DNA from: JAFGCL01 sp964423835
GTDB lineage: Bacteria; Chloroflexota; Dehalococcoidia; UBA2247; RBG-13-53-26
DNA: 64,000 nucleotides
Direction of reading: 5' to 3'
NCBI GenBank assembly: GCA_964423835.1
Contig: CAYRGJ010000004.1
Location: forward strand, 62,001-126,000
Part shown: piece by piece, positions 34,591 to 42,847 of the stretch
Layout of the letters: each line of letters opens with the position of its first letter
Numbering within the stretch: position 1 is the first letter of the stretch
Position numbers and translations under genes: made by a program
The notes under the pieces: model-generated
What the model saw: only the letters and a program-made list of their open reading frames with translations
Database searches by the model: none
Told to the model about the DNA's origin: nothing

Positions 34591-35280
34591 TTGAAGATAG
34601 CTGACAGAGTCCGACAGGCCAGCTTCCTGCGTCGGGAAAACCGCTTTGCCTGCCTGGTGAAGCTGGGCGGCAGCATCGCCATGGCCCACCTGCCCAGCAC
34701 GGGCCGGATGGAGGCGGTGCTCACCCCCGGCCGCACCGTGTTCGTGGCCGAGAGGTCATCGCCCAACCGGACCACCAGGTGGGACGTGGTCACGGCCTCC
34801 GTGGGCGATACCTTTGTGTCCCTCGACGACCGTTTGCCCGTACGGCTGGTCAATGAGGCCCTGCTGCAGAAGTCGCTGCCCCAGTTCGCCCACTACACCT
34901 CCATCCGCCGGGAGGTGCCGCGCGGCCGCAGCCGCCTGGACTTCCTCCTCAGCAGCCGCATCGCGGAGTGCTTCCTGAACGTCAAGTCGGTGGCCCTGGT
35001 GCGCCGCGGCATGGCTTACTTCCCGGACGCGCCCTCGGAGCGCGGCCGGCTCCAGGTGGAAAGCCTGGTCTGGGCCAAGAAGGAGGGGTACGAGGTGGCG
35101 ATGATGTTCGTCATCCAGCGCGAGGACGCGGAAGGCTTCTCCCCCGATGACGAGTTGGACCCGGAGTTCAGCCGGGCGCTGCGGCTGGCCCAGATCAAGG
35201 GGCTCTCCATATACGCCTACAAATGCCGGGTGAAGCCCAACGAGATCGAGCTGGCCGGACAGGTGCCGGTCCGGCTCTAG
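34591..35280 (+). CDS. sfsA: SfsA-family protein (sugar fermentation stimulation protein homologue)
   Basis: SfsA-like protein of 229 residues. It has the family blocks FLRRENRFACLV, HLPSTGRMEAVLTPG, SRLDFLL, LNVKSVALVRRGMAYFPDAPSERG and MFVIQREDA. SfsA has an OB-like N-domain and a nuclease-like C-domain; its role is uncertain despite the E. coli name. It begins at a TTG (34591) with only a weak Shine-Dalgarno, so efficiency may be low. The stop is six bases before the next gene's ATG. Confidence 0.9.
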   Translation: MKIADRVRQASFLRRENRFACLVKLGGSIAMAHLPSTGRMEAVLTPGRTVFVAERSSPNRTTRWDVVTASVGDTFVSLDDRLPVRLVNEALLQKSLPQFAHYTSIRREVPRGRSRLDFLLSSRIAECFLNVKSVALVRRGMAYFPDAPSERGRLQVESLVWAKKEGYEVAMMFVIQREDAEGFSPDDELDPEFSRALRLAQIKGLSIYAYKCRVKPNEIELAGQVPVRL

Positions 35281-35285
35281 CGGCC

Positions 35286-36020
35286 ATGGGCCAGCTTGAC
35301 CCTGTCAGCCCTCAGGCGGGTGGCCGCCGCACGGACATACTGCTCGCGGTCTACCATCTGCTGCAGGAGCGCTACGGCCCCCAGGGCTGGTGGCCGGCGG
35401 ACACCCCCCTGGAGATGATCGTCGGCGCTATACTCACCCAGTCCGCGGCCTGGACCAACGTGGAGAAGGCCATCGCCAACCTCAAGTCCGCCGGCGTCCT
35501 CACCGTGGCCGGCCTGCGGGATACCCCCCGCGAGGAGCTGGCCCGGCTGATCTACCCCTCGGGCTACTACAACGTCAAGGCCGGCAAGATACGGGCCTTC
35601 ATGGACTGGCTGGTGGAGGGGTATGGCGGTGACCTGGACCGGCTGTTCGCGCTGGATGCTGCGGCCATGAGGCGCGAGCTCCTCTCCGTCCATGGCATCG
35701 GGGAGGAGACCGCCGACTCCATTGTCCTCTATGGCGCCGGCCGGCCGGTGTTCGTCATCGACGCCTATACCCGGCGCATCGTATCGCGCCTGGGCCTGGC
35801 CCCCCGCCGGAGCACTTATGCCGCCTTCCAGGACGTCTTCATGAGGCATCTGCCCCGCGACGAAGCCCTCTTCAACGAGTACCACGCCCTGCTGGTGCAG
35901 CACGGGAAGAGCGTCTGCCGCCAGGCGCCGCGGTGCGCCGGTTGCTGCCTGGCGGGGCCATGTCCCAGGCGCGGCGTGGCGCCCCGAAGGCCCCGCCCGC
36001 TCCCGAACGTGGGCCTTTGA
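35286..36020 (+). CDS. Endonuclease III-like DNA glycosylase (HhH-GPD) lacking the lyase lysine
   Basis: HhH-GPD protein of 244 residues. The hairpin LSVHGIGEETADSIVLYGAG is followed by VIDAYTRRIVSR, which supplies the catalytic Asp, and the C-terminus has a [4Fe-4S]-type set of cysteines (C-x5-C-x2-C-x5-C). In Nth the hairpin reads GRKTA with the Schiff-base Lys; here it is GEETA, so AP-lyase activity is probably absent and the enzyme may be a monofunctional glycosylase. The first cysteine spacing is x5, not x6. The ATG at 35286 follows sfsA directly. Confidence 0.85.
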   Translation: MGQLDPVSPQAGGRRTDILLAVYHLLQERYGPQGWWPADTPLEMIVGAILTQSAAWTNVEKAIANLKSAGVLTVAGLRDTPREELARLIYPSGYYNVKAGKIRAFMDWLVEGYGGDLDRLFALDAAAMRRELLSVHGIGEETADSIVLYGAGRPVFVIDAYTRRIVSRLGLAPRRSTYAAFQDVFMRHLPRDEALFNEYHALLVQHGKSVCRQAPRCAGCCLAGPCPRRGVAPRRPRPLPNVGL

Positions 36021-36046
36021 TCTCGGACCGTGGCTGACCGTATAAT
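36017..36046 (+). promoter_or_regulatory. Promoter for the HMGCS-like/thiolase operon
   Basis: TTGATC and a perfect TATAAT, 18-base spacer, 57 bases before the start codon and overlapping the previous stop. Confidence 0.6.
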
Positions 36047-36102
36047 GATACTTGGCCTCACTGCATTCTGGAGCCGAAACCCAAGAATAGAAAGGAGAGA
36101 AT

Positions 36103-37542
36103 ATGGCCGGAATAGTTTCTTACGGGGCCTATATCCCCATGTACAGGCTCAGCCGGGCGATCCTGGGCCAGGTGTGGGGCGGTGGTGGAAAGGGTGAAAA
36201 AGCCATATGCAACTGCGATGAGGACAGCATCACCATGGCGGTTGAAGCCGCCACGGACTGCCTCAAGGGCACGGATCGCAAGACCGTGGACGCCCTCTAC
36301 TTTGCCAGCACGACAGCGCCGTTCAAGGAAAAGCAGTCCGCCAGCTTCGTGGCGGCGGCCCTGGACCTGCCCCTGAGCGTGGCCACCAGCGATTTCGGCA
36401 ACTCTCTTCGGGCCGGAACGCTGGCCATGCGGGCGGCCCTGGACGCTGTGAAGGCCGGGTCCGCCAAGAAAGCCCTGGTGGTGGTCGCGGACTGCCGGCT
36501 GCCGGCGCCGAACACCGCCGGAGAGAGCGCCCTGGGCGATGGCGCCGCGGCCCTGCTCATCGGGTCCGAGGACGTCGCCGTGGAGTTTGAGGCCAGCGCC
36601 TACACCTACAGCGAGTTCCTGGACGTGTGGCGACTGGAGACCGACCGGTTCCAGCGCCAGTGGGAAGAGCGCTTCATCCTGGACGAAGGCTACGAAGGCC
36701 ACATGAAGAAAGCCATTCCCGCATTCCTGAAGGCCAATAAGGCCACGGCCAAGGACTTCGCCAAGGCCGCTCTCTACGGCCCCAACGCCAGGAGCCTCCA
36801 GGCGGTGGCGACTGCGGTAGGGGTTGACCCCAAGGCCCAGCTGCAACAGCCGCTGTACGACAGCGTTGGCCACACTGGCGCCGCCATGGCCCTGATGACC
36901 CTGGTGGCGGCCCTGGAGGACGCCAAGCCGGGCGACAAGATCCTCTTCGGCAACTGGGGTGATGGCACCGACATCCACTCGCTCAAGGTGACCCCGGCCA
37001 TCGAAAAGATCAAAGACCGCAGAGCGATCAAGAGGCACCTGGCCTCGAAGGTGATGCTGGAGACCTACGGAAAGTACATTACTTTTCGGAACCTTATGTG
37101 GTCTGACGACGGTCCGTCCTGGCAGACCCCGCCGCCGATGACCAGACCGCGGACGGCCCTGACGGCCATTTGGAGAGACCGCAACTGGGTGTACCGCTGC
37201 CACGGGCACCACTGCACCAAGTGCGGCAAGACCCAGTTCCCGCTGCAGAAGCGCTGCATGTACTGCCAGGCTGAGGAGAAGTTCCTGGAGGAAGTCCCGC
37301 TGTCCGACCGCAAGGGGGTCCTCTTCACCTACAGCATGGATGAGAGGACGGCGGTCACCGACCCGCCCAACATCCTGGGCGCCATCAACCTGGAAGGCGG
37401 CGTGCGCATATTCAGCCAGGTTACCGACCGGGACGTGAAGACGGTCAAGGTGGGGATGCCGATGGAGATGACCTTCCGGAGGATCCACGATGCTCTGGGC
37501 GTGCACAACTACTTCTGGAAATGCCGGCCGGCCAGGGACTAA
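36103..37542 (+). CDS. HMG-CoA-synthase-like domain fused to a DUF35 Zn-ribbon/OB domain
   Basis: Fusion of 479 residues. Residues 1-310 follow the archaeal HMG-CoA synthase pattern (IVSYGAYIPMYRL at the start, YDSVGHTGAAMALMTL, DKILFGNWGDGTD). Residues 355-475 are a DUF35 domain with zinc cysteines 371, 374, 385 and 388. By alignment with the remembered archaeal motifs, the catalytic Glu, Cys and His are replaced by Thr 70, Leu 102 and Tyr 225. It is thus probably a scaffold or has changed chemistry. AAAGGAGAG precedes the ATG. The thiolase gene starts 25 bases after its stop. Confidence 0.85.
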   Translation: MAGIVSYGAYIPMYRLSRAILGQVWGGGGKGEKAICNCDEDSITMAVEAATDCLKGTDRKTVDALYFASTTAPFKEKQSASFVAAALDLPLSVATSDFGNSLRAGTLAMRAALDAVKAGSAKKALVVVADCRLPAPNTAGESALGDGAAALLIGSEDVAVEFEASAYTYSEFLDVWRLETDRFQRQWEERFILDEGYEGHMKKAIPAFLKANKATAKDFAKAALYGPNARSLQAVATAVGVDPKAQLQQPLYDSVGHTGAAMALMTLVAALEDAKPGDKILFGNWGDGTDIHSLKVTPAIEKIKDRRAIKRHLASKVMLETYGKYITFRNLMWSDDGPSWQTPPPMTRPRTALTAIWRDRNWVYRCHGHHCTKCGKTQFPLQKRCMYCQAEEKFLEEVPLSDRKGVLFTYSMDERTAVTDPPNILGAINLEGGVRIFSQVTDRDVKTVKVGMPMEMTFRRIHDALGVHNYFWKCRPARD

Positions 37543-37566
37543 GGGCGGAGTTAGGAAAGGAGAGCG

Positions 37567-38778
37567 ATGGCAGAGAGCATTAAAGATAAAGTCGCTATCG
37601 TGGGCATGGGCTGCACCAAGTTCGGGGAGCGGTGGGACGCCGACGCCAAGGACATGATCACCGAGGCCGTCGACGAGGCCCTCCAGGATGCCGGGGTGGA
37701 GCTCAAGCAGATAGAGGCCATATGGCAGGGGACCCAGTGGGGCACCCAGCTTTCTGAGGGCGGCGTGGCTACCGGCACCCTGGTCTCCGGCACGCTGCAG
37801 ACCCAGTACATTCCGGTGACCCGCGTGGAGAACGCCTGCGGCACCGGGGCCGAGTCCCTGCGGGGAGCCACCTTCGCCCTGGCGGCCAAGGGCTACGACC
37901 TGGTCATGGCCGTGGGCGTGGAGAAGGTGAAGGACATGGGCTTCGGCGGGCTGCCGTCCGTGTGGATTGGCCGCTGGGAGCCGGTTTACGGCGCCTTCGG
38001 CACCGGCCCCGGCCGGTACGCCATGGCGGCCGTGGCCTACTTCTCCAAGTACGGCCTGAGCAATGAGGAAGGCAAGAGGGTGCTGGCCGAGATCTCGGTC
38101 AAGAGCCACTTCTACGGGGCCAAGAACCCCAAGTCGCACCTGAAGAGAGAGGTGACCATCGAGCAGGTGTTGAACGCCCCCATGATCGCCTGGCCGCTGG
38201 GCCTCTTCGACTGCTGCGGCGTGACCGACGGCGCTTCGGCCGCCATCCTGTGCCGGGCCGAGGACGCCCACAAGTACCGCAAGGACCCGGTCAACATCAA
38301 GGCCTTCGGCATGTCGGCCAGCCCGGGCTGGGGCAAAGAGCGCATTGACTACGACTTCACCTACTGGGATGCCACCCAGGCGGCGGCCAAGTCGGCCTAT
38401 GCCGAGGCCGGCATCAAGGACCCCCGCAAGGAGCTGGACATGGTAGAATTGCACGACTGCTTCAGCATCGCCGAGCTCATTGCCAGCGAGTCGATGCAGC
38501 TGTGCGAGACAGGGAAGTTCAAGGAGCAGATGACGGCTACCCGGGCCTACTATCACGACGGCGAGATGCCAGTGAACATCAGCGGTGGCCTGAAGTCGTT
38601 CGGCCATCCCATCGGCGCCAGCGGCTGCCGCGAGGTGTACGAGATCTACAAGCAGATCCAGGGCAAGGCCGATACCCAGGCCCGCCAGGTGAAGGACGTG
38701 AAGCTGGGGCTGGCCCACAACCAGGGCGGGCACCCGGGCAAGTTCATCTGCGGCGTCACTGTGGTAGGCAGGCCCTAG
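37567..38778 (+). CDS. Thiolase (acetyl-CoA acetyltransferase family)
   Basis: Thiolase of 403 residues. The nucleophile is Cys 91 in VENACGTGAESL, the His block reads GGLKSFGHPIGASGCREVYE and the C-terminal block is LAHNQGG. It resembles the archaeal acetoacetyl-CoA thiolases that channel product to HMG-CoA synthase through a DUF35 protein. Here the partner synthase is degenerate and fused to DUF35, so this thiolase may be the only catalytic part of the complex. Acetoacetyl-CoA thiolysis to acetyl-CoA is the likeliest reaction in this context. Confidence 0.9.
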   Translation: MAESIKDKVAIVGMGCTKFGERWDADAKDMITEAVDEALQDAGVELKQIEAIWQGTQWGTQLSEGGVATGTLVSGTLQTQYIPVTRVENACGTGAESLRGATFALAAKGYDLVMAVGVEKVKDMGFGGLPSVWIGRWEPVYGAFGTGPGRYAMAAVAYFSKYGLSNEEGKRVLAEISVKSHFYGAKNPKSHLKREVTIEQVLNAPMIAWPLGLFDCCGVTDGASAAILCRAEDAHKYRKDPVNIKAFGMSASPGWGKERIDYDFTYWDATQAAAKSAYAEAGIKDPRKELDMVELHDCFSIAELIASESMQLCETGKFKEQMTATRAYYHDGEMPVNISGGLKSFGHPIGASGCREVYEIYKQIQGKADTQARQVKDVKLGLAHNQGGHPGKFICGVTVVGRP

Positions 38779-38820
38779 TACTTTAGCCAGCGGGATTCTG
38801 GTCAGGGGAGGTCTGTATAG

Positions 38821-40215
38821 GTGGCTGATGTCCAGCCTTTCTGTGGGCTGCGCTACAACGTCGAGGTAATCCGGGACGTCACCGCGGTCATCAGTCCTCC
38901 CTATGACATAATCTCGGCAGAGGAGCAGAAGGCCTATCACCAGCAGAGCCCATACAATGTGATCCGGCTGGAGGCCGGTGAGGAGTTCCCCACCGACTCT
39001 CCGCAGGACAACCGGTACACCAGGGCCGCGAATACACTCGAGAGCTGGCTCAAGGAGGGAGTCCTCATCCGCGAGCCAGCTCCCGCTTTTTACGTCTTCC
39101 AGCACCGCTTTGCCCAGGAGACCGGCATTAAGGAGCGCTGGGGCCTCACCGCCCGGGTGCGCATCGCCAGGCAGGGCAGCAACGCGGCCCGCCCCCATGA
39201 GAGTGTGATGGAAGACCGCATCCTGGACCGCCTGAAGCTCTTGCGGGTGGCCCGGACCAACTTCAGCCCCATCATGGCCCTCATTGACCACGGCCGGGAC
39301 AACTTCACCAAGCTCCTGATGGAGACGGCCCGGGCCGGGCCGGACCTGACGGCCATGGACCATGAAGGGGTAGTGCACAACATGTGGGTCATCAGGGACG
39401 AGAAGAGCATCGCCAGGATTACGTCCTGGTGCGCCAAGAAGTCCATCTACATAGCCGATGGCCACCACCGCTATGAAACGGCGGCTGCGTACGAGAGGGA
39501 CAAGAAGGCGGCCGATCCCTACTGGAGCGGCGACGAGCCCTTCAACTTCGTGATGATGACCCTGATCGGCGGCAATGATCCCGGGCTCATAGCCCTGCCC
39601 ACCCACCGCCTGGTGACCCTGCCCAGCAATGCTGTTGCGGCCGGCGCCGCAGGCGGCGTGGCCGGGAGCGTGGCGGTGGGCGGTGCGGTCCCGGCGCCCA
39701 TCGCGTCACTGCGGGACAACCTCAACCGGCTGTTTCACATCGAGGATGTTGAGCCGCAGGGGGCCAGCCGCGCCTATGCGGTCAAGGGCTGGCTGCGGAA
39801 CCTGGCCAAGCGGGGAAGGCGGCGCGCCGCCTTCGGCGTCTACGGGCTGGACAAGGACCACCTGTACGTGCTGCATCCGCGGCGCAAAGCCAGGCTGCAG
39901 AGCCTGATGCCCAGGGAGCGCAGCCGGGAGTGGAAGAGCCTGGATGTGTCCATGCTGCACTGGCTGGTCCTGCGGCAGATGCTGGGGGTCGACACTCCGC
40001 AGAAGGAGGCCGCCTACCTCCAGTACACCCGCGATCCCGTGGAGGCCACCGAGAAGGTGGACGCCGGCCAGTGCCAGCTGGCCTTCCTCATGAACCCCAT
40101 CGCCGTCCCGCGCATACTGGCGGTAGCCGATGCCGGCGAGAGGATGCCGCCGAAGTCCACCTACTTCCATCCCAAGCTGCCCACCGGCCTGGTGATGTAC
40201 CCTCTGTGGGACTGA
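38821..40215 (+). CDS. DUF1015 family protein
   Basis: Protein of 464 residues with the DUF1015 landmarks: VISPPYDIISAEEQ, SPYNVIRLE, FYVFQHRF, IADGHHRYETAAAY and RKARLQSLMP. The family is widespread in anaerobes and has no proven function, although the conserved His/Asp cluster in DGHHRYE suggests a hydrolase or a metal site. It starts at GTG (38821) after GGGAGG. A Gly/Ala/Val-rich insertion near residues 270-300 is probably a surface loop. It ends 15 bases from the converging CoA-transferase gene. Confidence 0.88.
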   Translation: MADVQPFCGLRYNVEVIRDVTAVISPPYDIISAEEQKAYHQQSPYNVIRLEAGEEFPTDSPQDNRYTRAANTLESWLKEGVLIREPAPAFYVFQHRFAQETGIKERWGLTARVRIARQGSNAARPHESVMEDRILDRLKLLRVARTNFSPIMALIDHGRDNFTKLLMETARAGPDLTAMDHEGVVHNMWVIRDEKSIARITSWCAKKSIYIADGHHRYETAAAYERDKKAADPYWSGDEPFNFVMMTLIGGNDPGLIALPTHRLVTLPSNAVAAGAAGGVAGSVAVGGAVPAPIASLRDNLNRLFHIEDVEPQGASRAYAVKGWLRNLAKRGRRRAAFGVYGLDKDHLYVLHPRRKARLQSLMPRERSREWKSLDVSMLHWLVLRQMLGVDTPQKEAAYLQYTRDPVEATEKVDAGQCQLAFLMNPIAVPRILAVADAGERMPPKSTYFHPKLPTGLVMYPLWD

Positions 40216-40230
40216 CGGGAACCGGCGTCA

Positions 40231-40899
40231 TCACAGTTCGATCTCGTGACAGTCAGGGCTCACGATCAGCCTGGGTTCCGTCAGCTGCTGTACCTCTCCG
40301 GGCGTCCAACCAGGCGCCACCTCTTTGAGGACCATGCCTTTCCTGGTGACCTCGATTACGGCGATGTCCGTCACCAGAAGGTCGACGCATTCCAACGCTG
40401 TCAGCTCGTAGCTGCACTCCTTCACGATCCTGGGCGCGCCTTCCTTGGTCACGTGATTCATGGCCACTATCAGCCGCTTGGCCCCCAGGGCCAGGTCCAT
40501 GGCCCCACCGATGGTGCCGATCTTCCTCTCCGGCACCAGCCAGTTGGCCAGGTCGCCCTTCTCGGACACCTGCAGCCCTCCCAGCACACAGAGATCCAGA
40601 TGGCCTCCCCGGACGATAGAGAAGGACTCATCGTGGGCAAAGAAGCTGGTACCCGGAATGATAGTCACCGGTTGGCCTCCGGCATTCACGAAATCGGGGT
40701 CTCCTTCTCCGGCGGTGTGCACTTCGCCGAAACCCAGCACCCCGTTCTCGCTGTGGAAGACGACCTCCCTGCCGGCCGGCACGTAGTTGGAGGCCAGCAC
40801 GGGGATGCCAATGCCGAGATTGACGTAGTCGCCATCCTGGAACTCCCTGGCCACGCGCAGGGCCATGGTCTGCCTGTCCAGCTTGAGCTTGTCTGTCAT
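40231..40899 (-). CDS. 3-oxoacid CoA-transferase, subunit B
   Basis: Small subunit (222 residues) of a class I CoA-transferase. The catalytic Glu is in HSENGVLGFGEV; LGIGIPVLASNYVP at the N-terminus and GGAMDLALGAKRLIVAMNHVTKEG are diagnostic of the acetoacetate/succinyl-CoA:3-ketoacid type. It lies 10 bases after the A-subunit gene. With acetone carboxylase upstream it should activate acetoacetate to acetoacetyl-CoA at the expense of another acyl-CoA. Confidence 0.93.
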   Translation of the reverse strand: MTDKLKLDRQTMALRVAREFQDGDYVNLGIGIPVLASNYVPAGREVVFHSENGVLGFGEVHTAGEGDPDFVNAGGQPVTIIPGTSFFAHDESFSIVRGGHLDLCVLGGLQVSEKGDLANWLVPERKIGTIGGAMDLALGAKRLIVAMNHVTKEGAPRIVKECSYELTALECVDLLVTDIAVIEVTRKGMVLKEVAPGWTPGEVQQLTEPRLIVSPDCHEIEL

Positions 40900-40909
40900 C
40901 TTCCCCTCC

Positions 40910-41695
40910 TTACGAGCTCCCTCTGGCCTTCGTTCTTTCCATGGATTCCACGGCCGCCTGCGCGATGGGACTCTCGTCCATCTTGCGGTCCCTGGGACGG
41001 GCGATCACCCTGTCCACACAGATGCCCGGGGTGACGATGGTTTCCGGATCGAGCTCTCCGAGCTCCACTGTGTCGTCGACCTCAGCGATGGTCACCCTGG
41101 CCGCCCCGGCCATGGTGGCATTGAATGTTCGTGAGGTGCGGCGATAGACCAGGTTTCCCCAGCGGTCGCCTTTGTGGGCCTTAATGAGGGCAAAGTCGGC
41201 TGTCAGCGGGAGCTCCAGAAGGTAGGTCTGGCCGTTGATGACCTTCTTCTCCTTCCCCTTCTCGATAATGGTCCCCAGTCCTGTGGGGATGTAGACACCG
41301 CCCAGGCCGGCCTTGGCGGCCCTGATTCGCTCGGCCAGGGTGCCCTGCGGCACCATCTCTGCCTCCACCTTGCCTGCCCTCAGCAGCTTCTCAAAGGTGT
41401 TCTGATAGAACGTGCTCACCGGAGCAGCCACGATGGCTTTCTTTATCAGGCCATTGCGGACCAGGATGTCTATGTCTTCAGAGAACACGTATCCCTGAAG
41501 CCTCCACACGTCTGACCCAAAACCGGTGGTATTCGATATCGTGGTGAGGTTCTTCACGCCTCTGCGCGTCAGCGCCTCCAGAAGACAGGTCGGAGTGCTG
41601 GCCACGGTGCCGAACCCCCCTATCATGATGGTGGCGCCATCAGGGATATCAGCGACCGCCTCATCGAAACTCGTCCAGATCTTGTTTATGGGCAT
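40910..41695 (-). CDS. 3-oxoacid CoA-transferase, subunit A
   Basis: Large subunit (261 residues). The glycine-rich N-terminus ATIMIGGFGTVASTP binds CoA; PTGLGTIIEKGKE and DFALIKAHKGDRWGNLVYR are family blocks. It is somewhat longer than typical AtoD/ScoA (about 220-235 residues) through a C-terminal tail after VDRVIARPRDRKMDE. It sits between an NTF2-like gene and subunit B in the acetone-carboxylase operon. Confidence 0.93.
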   Translation of the reverse strand: MPINKIWTSFDEAVADIPDGATIMIGGFGTVASTPTCLLEALTRRGVKNLTTISNTTGFGSDVWRLQGYVFSEDIDILVRNGLIKKAIVAAPVSTFYQNTFEKLLRAGKVEAEMVPQGTLAERIRAAKAGLGGVYIPTGLGTIIEKGKEKKVINGQTYLLELPLTADFALIKAHKGDRWGNLVYRRTSRTFNATMAGAARVTIAEVDDTVELGELDPETIVTPGICVDRVIARPRDRKMDESPIAQAAVESMERTKARGSS

Positions 41696-41731
41696 GACAT
41701 CTCCTTTCTCCGGGCGAACATGCGGACACCA

Positions 41732-42286
41732 TCAAAGGCGCGCCCCTGAGGAAGCCCCTGGTTTTCGGCGGGACGAAGGCTTCCGTTCCCGCCTGGGCTC
41801 TCCGTGCATGTTTTCTACCAGTTTCAGGCTCCTGGTCTCAGCCCGGTTCCACCTCTCCAGGAAGACACGGCGGAACCCGGTGTGCTTTATCCTCCACTGG
41901 CCATCCACAAAGGCGTATTCGTCCTCGTAGAAGGCCGCTCCCCGCAAGGACCAGTTGGCCCTCAGATCTATGACGTAGTCTTCCAGAGCCCACGTAGCCC
42001 TGGCTGCTTCACCGGCCGTGGCGTCGATCTCCGGATGGTGGACATGGTGTACGGTTATGAGATCAGGGACGTTCATCGTCCTGAAGAAGTCCACGATGGC
42101 GTTCCGGCCCGCAAGCCAGTACCGGCCACCCTCATGGCTGACGGTGGCATCCTCAGTGAAGCACTCCGCCAGGGCCTTCCACTGCTTCGTGTCGACGCAG
42201 CGCAGGCACCTGTATTTCAGCCGTTTGATGGCCTCCAGGTCCTGGGCCATCTTCATCGCCGACCTCATGTCCGCTGATTGTGTCAT
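41732..42286 (-). CDS. SnoaL/NTF2-like protein
   Basis: NTF2-fold protein of 184 residues (DLEAIKRLKYRCLRCVDTKQW, interrupted here by nothing, AECFTEDATVSHEGGRYWLAGRNAI and a C-terminal WRIKHTGFRRVF). Such domains act as small hydrolases, isomerases or binding proteins. It is embedded in the acetone-carboxylase/CoA-transferase operon, 11 bases after the gamma subunit, so a helper role for a ketone or ketoacid is plausible (inference). The last 35 residues are Arg/Ser-rich and probably disordered. Confidence 0.8.
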   Translation of the reverse strand: MTQSADMRSAMKMAQDLEAIKRLKYRCLRCVDTKQWKALAECFTEDATVSHEGGRYWLAGRNAIVDFFRTMNVPDLITVHHVHHPEIDATAGEAARATWALEDYVIDLRANWSLRGAAFYEDEYAFVDGQWRIKHTGFRRVFLERWNRAETRSLKLVENMHGEPRRERKPSSRRKPGASSGARL

Positions 42287-42297
42287 GATGCCGCCTC

Positions 42298-42837
42298 TCA
42301 CGCCCGCCAGGCCTGGAACACCTCCTGCGAGAGGTCCTTCGACTCCTGGCTGGTCGGGAGCGGCTTTCCCAGCCATTCCCGGTAGAAGGCGTCTACGTTG
42401 GGCAGGAAGTCGAATATGATCGGATAGCCCAGCGGCACGGCCTCCACCTTGAGGAGAGCCGCGCAGCCGGGACAATAGAACTCCCTGACTTCGCAGAAAT
42501 CGGGATCCGGGCAGCGCACACCGGGGTAGATCTCCTCCAGCTTCTCGCGGGTGTCCCTGACGAAGATGGCCGCGCTCAGCTTCCAGTTTCGCCGGTAGTC
42601 CCCGAACTCGTGCCCGCAGTCGCACTTGACGATCCTCTCCCCCGCTTTGTCCACCAGGTAGAGGTGGACGCCGAGGGGCAGCAGGATGCGCTCCTTCCAG
42701 GGAACGCGCTGCTGCAGGATCTCGAGCGATTGCTCGAAGCGGTCGCTGTCCTTGGGGCTGCTGATAATGTCCTTGACCCTCTCCCAGGATAGCTTGCCGT
42801 CGTAGAGGTCCCTTATCTCGTCCGTGGTGTATGACAT
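42298..42837 (-). CDS. acxC: Acetone carboxylase gamma subunit-like protein
   Basis: Protein of 179 residues with the acetone-carboxylase-gamma pattern: VKCDCGHEFGDYRRNWK, then CPDPDFCEVREFYCPGCAALL with four cysteines that would hold zinc, and YPIIFDFLPNVDAFYREW. In Xanthobacter the gamma subunit completes the heterohexamer that carboxylates acetone to acetoacetate with ATP. An acetophenone-carboxylase-like specificity cannot be excluded. It follows the alpha-subunit gene by 10 bases. Confidence 0.85.
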   Translation of the reverse strand: MSYTTDEIRDLYDGKLSWERVKDIISSPKDSDRFEQSLEILQQRVPWKERILLPLGVHLYLVDKAGERIVKCDCGHEFGDYRRNWKLSAAIFVRDTREKLEEIYPGVRCPDPDFCEVREFYCPGCAALLKVEAVPLGYPIIFDFLPNVDAFYREWLGKPLPTSQESKDLSQEVFQAWRA

Positions 42838-42847
42838 CTCATACCTC

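Noticed and set aside
36058..39606. Very long minus-strand open frame of more than 1,100 codons
   Set aside because: It lies antisense to the HMGCS-like, thiolase and DUF1015 genes, which have clear family motifs. High GC leaves such frames open by chance, and its translation is His/Gly/Leu-rich without any domain.
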